Assembly (NCBI GenBank): GCA_030609125.1
Contig: JAUWCW010000133.1
Location: 1-5,967 of the forward strand
Length of the DNA: 5,967 bases
DNA from: Candidatus Rokuibacteriota bacterium
GTDB lineage: Bacteria; JAUVQV01
Direction: 5' to 3'
The position numbers and the translations under genes were made by a program. This document shows, piece by piece, positions 5,957 through 5,967 of the stretch (its first letter is position 1; every line of letters starts with the position of its first letter). A model generated the notes under the pieces. The model searched no databases. It saw only the letters and a program-made list of their open reading frames with translations, and was not told the origin of the DNA.

Positions 5957-5967
5957 CAGATGCCATG

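Noticed and set aside
5965-5967. ATG at the very right edge on the plus strand as a possible gene start
   Set aside because: There is no ribosome binding site and no sequence after it to test.

Overview
The window is GC-rich. It reads as ordinary chromosomal housekeeping sequence from an anaerobic, cytochrome-rich Gram-negative bacterium, most likely of the former Deltaproteobacteria (Desulfobacterota, in the Geobacter or Syntrophus direction). Three things point that way: a multihaem cytochrome c with the 'VHxPVxxGxCxxCHxPHG' pattern, an outer-membrane-lipoprotein enzyme (Lnt), and the gene run trpS-scpA-scpB-rluB. The taxonomic call is inference from gene content only.

Left end (1-979, plus strand): the 3' part of a multihaem cytochrome c gene. 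Three CXXCH motifs are followed by five back-to-back 34-residue TPR units. The reading frame is damaged upstream. A clear fourth haem motif (CLLCH, 155-169) lies before the first possible ATG (188). Further upstream the frame shows two broken haem motifs and a stop codon at 29-31. This is either a decayed gene or poor sequence at the window edge.

Middle and right (988-5765, minus strand): five tightly packed genes transcribed right to left: trpS (tryptophanyl-tRNA synthetase), scpA and scpB (condensin accessory subunits), rluB (23S rRNA pseudouridine synthase) and lnt (apolipoprotein N-acyltransferase). The four gaps are 10, 11, 13 and 1 nt, so they probably form one operon with translational coupling. 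The operon ends 8 nt from the stop of the convergent cytochrome gene.

Right end (5797-5967, minus strand): a tRNA-Val (anticodon CAC, CCA encoded) with a plausible extended -10 promoter on its right and a strong intrinsic terminator on its left, between the tRNA and trpS. A -10-like hexamer just after the terminator could start the trpS operon.

I see no mobile element, CRISPR array or new defence-like system. The points most worth a second look are a four-cysteine iron-sulfur-type motif in TrpRS, the broken haem-motif region at the left edge, and the layout around the tRNA and trpS.
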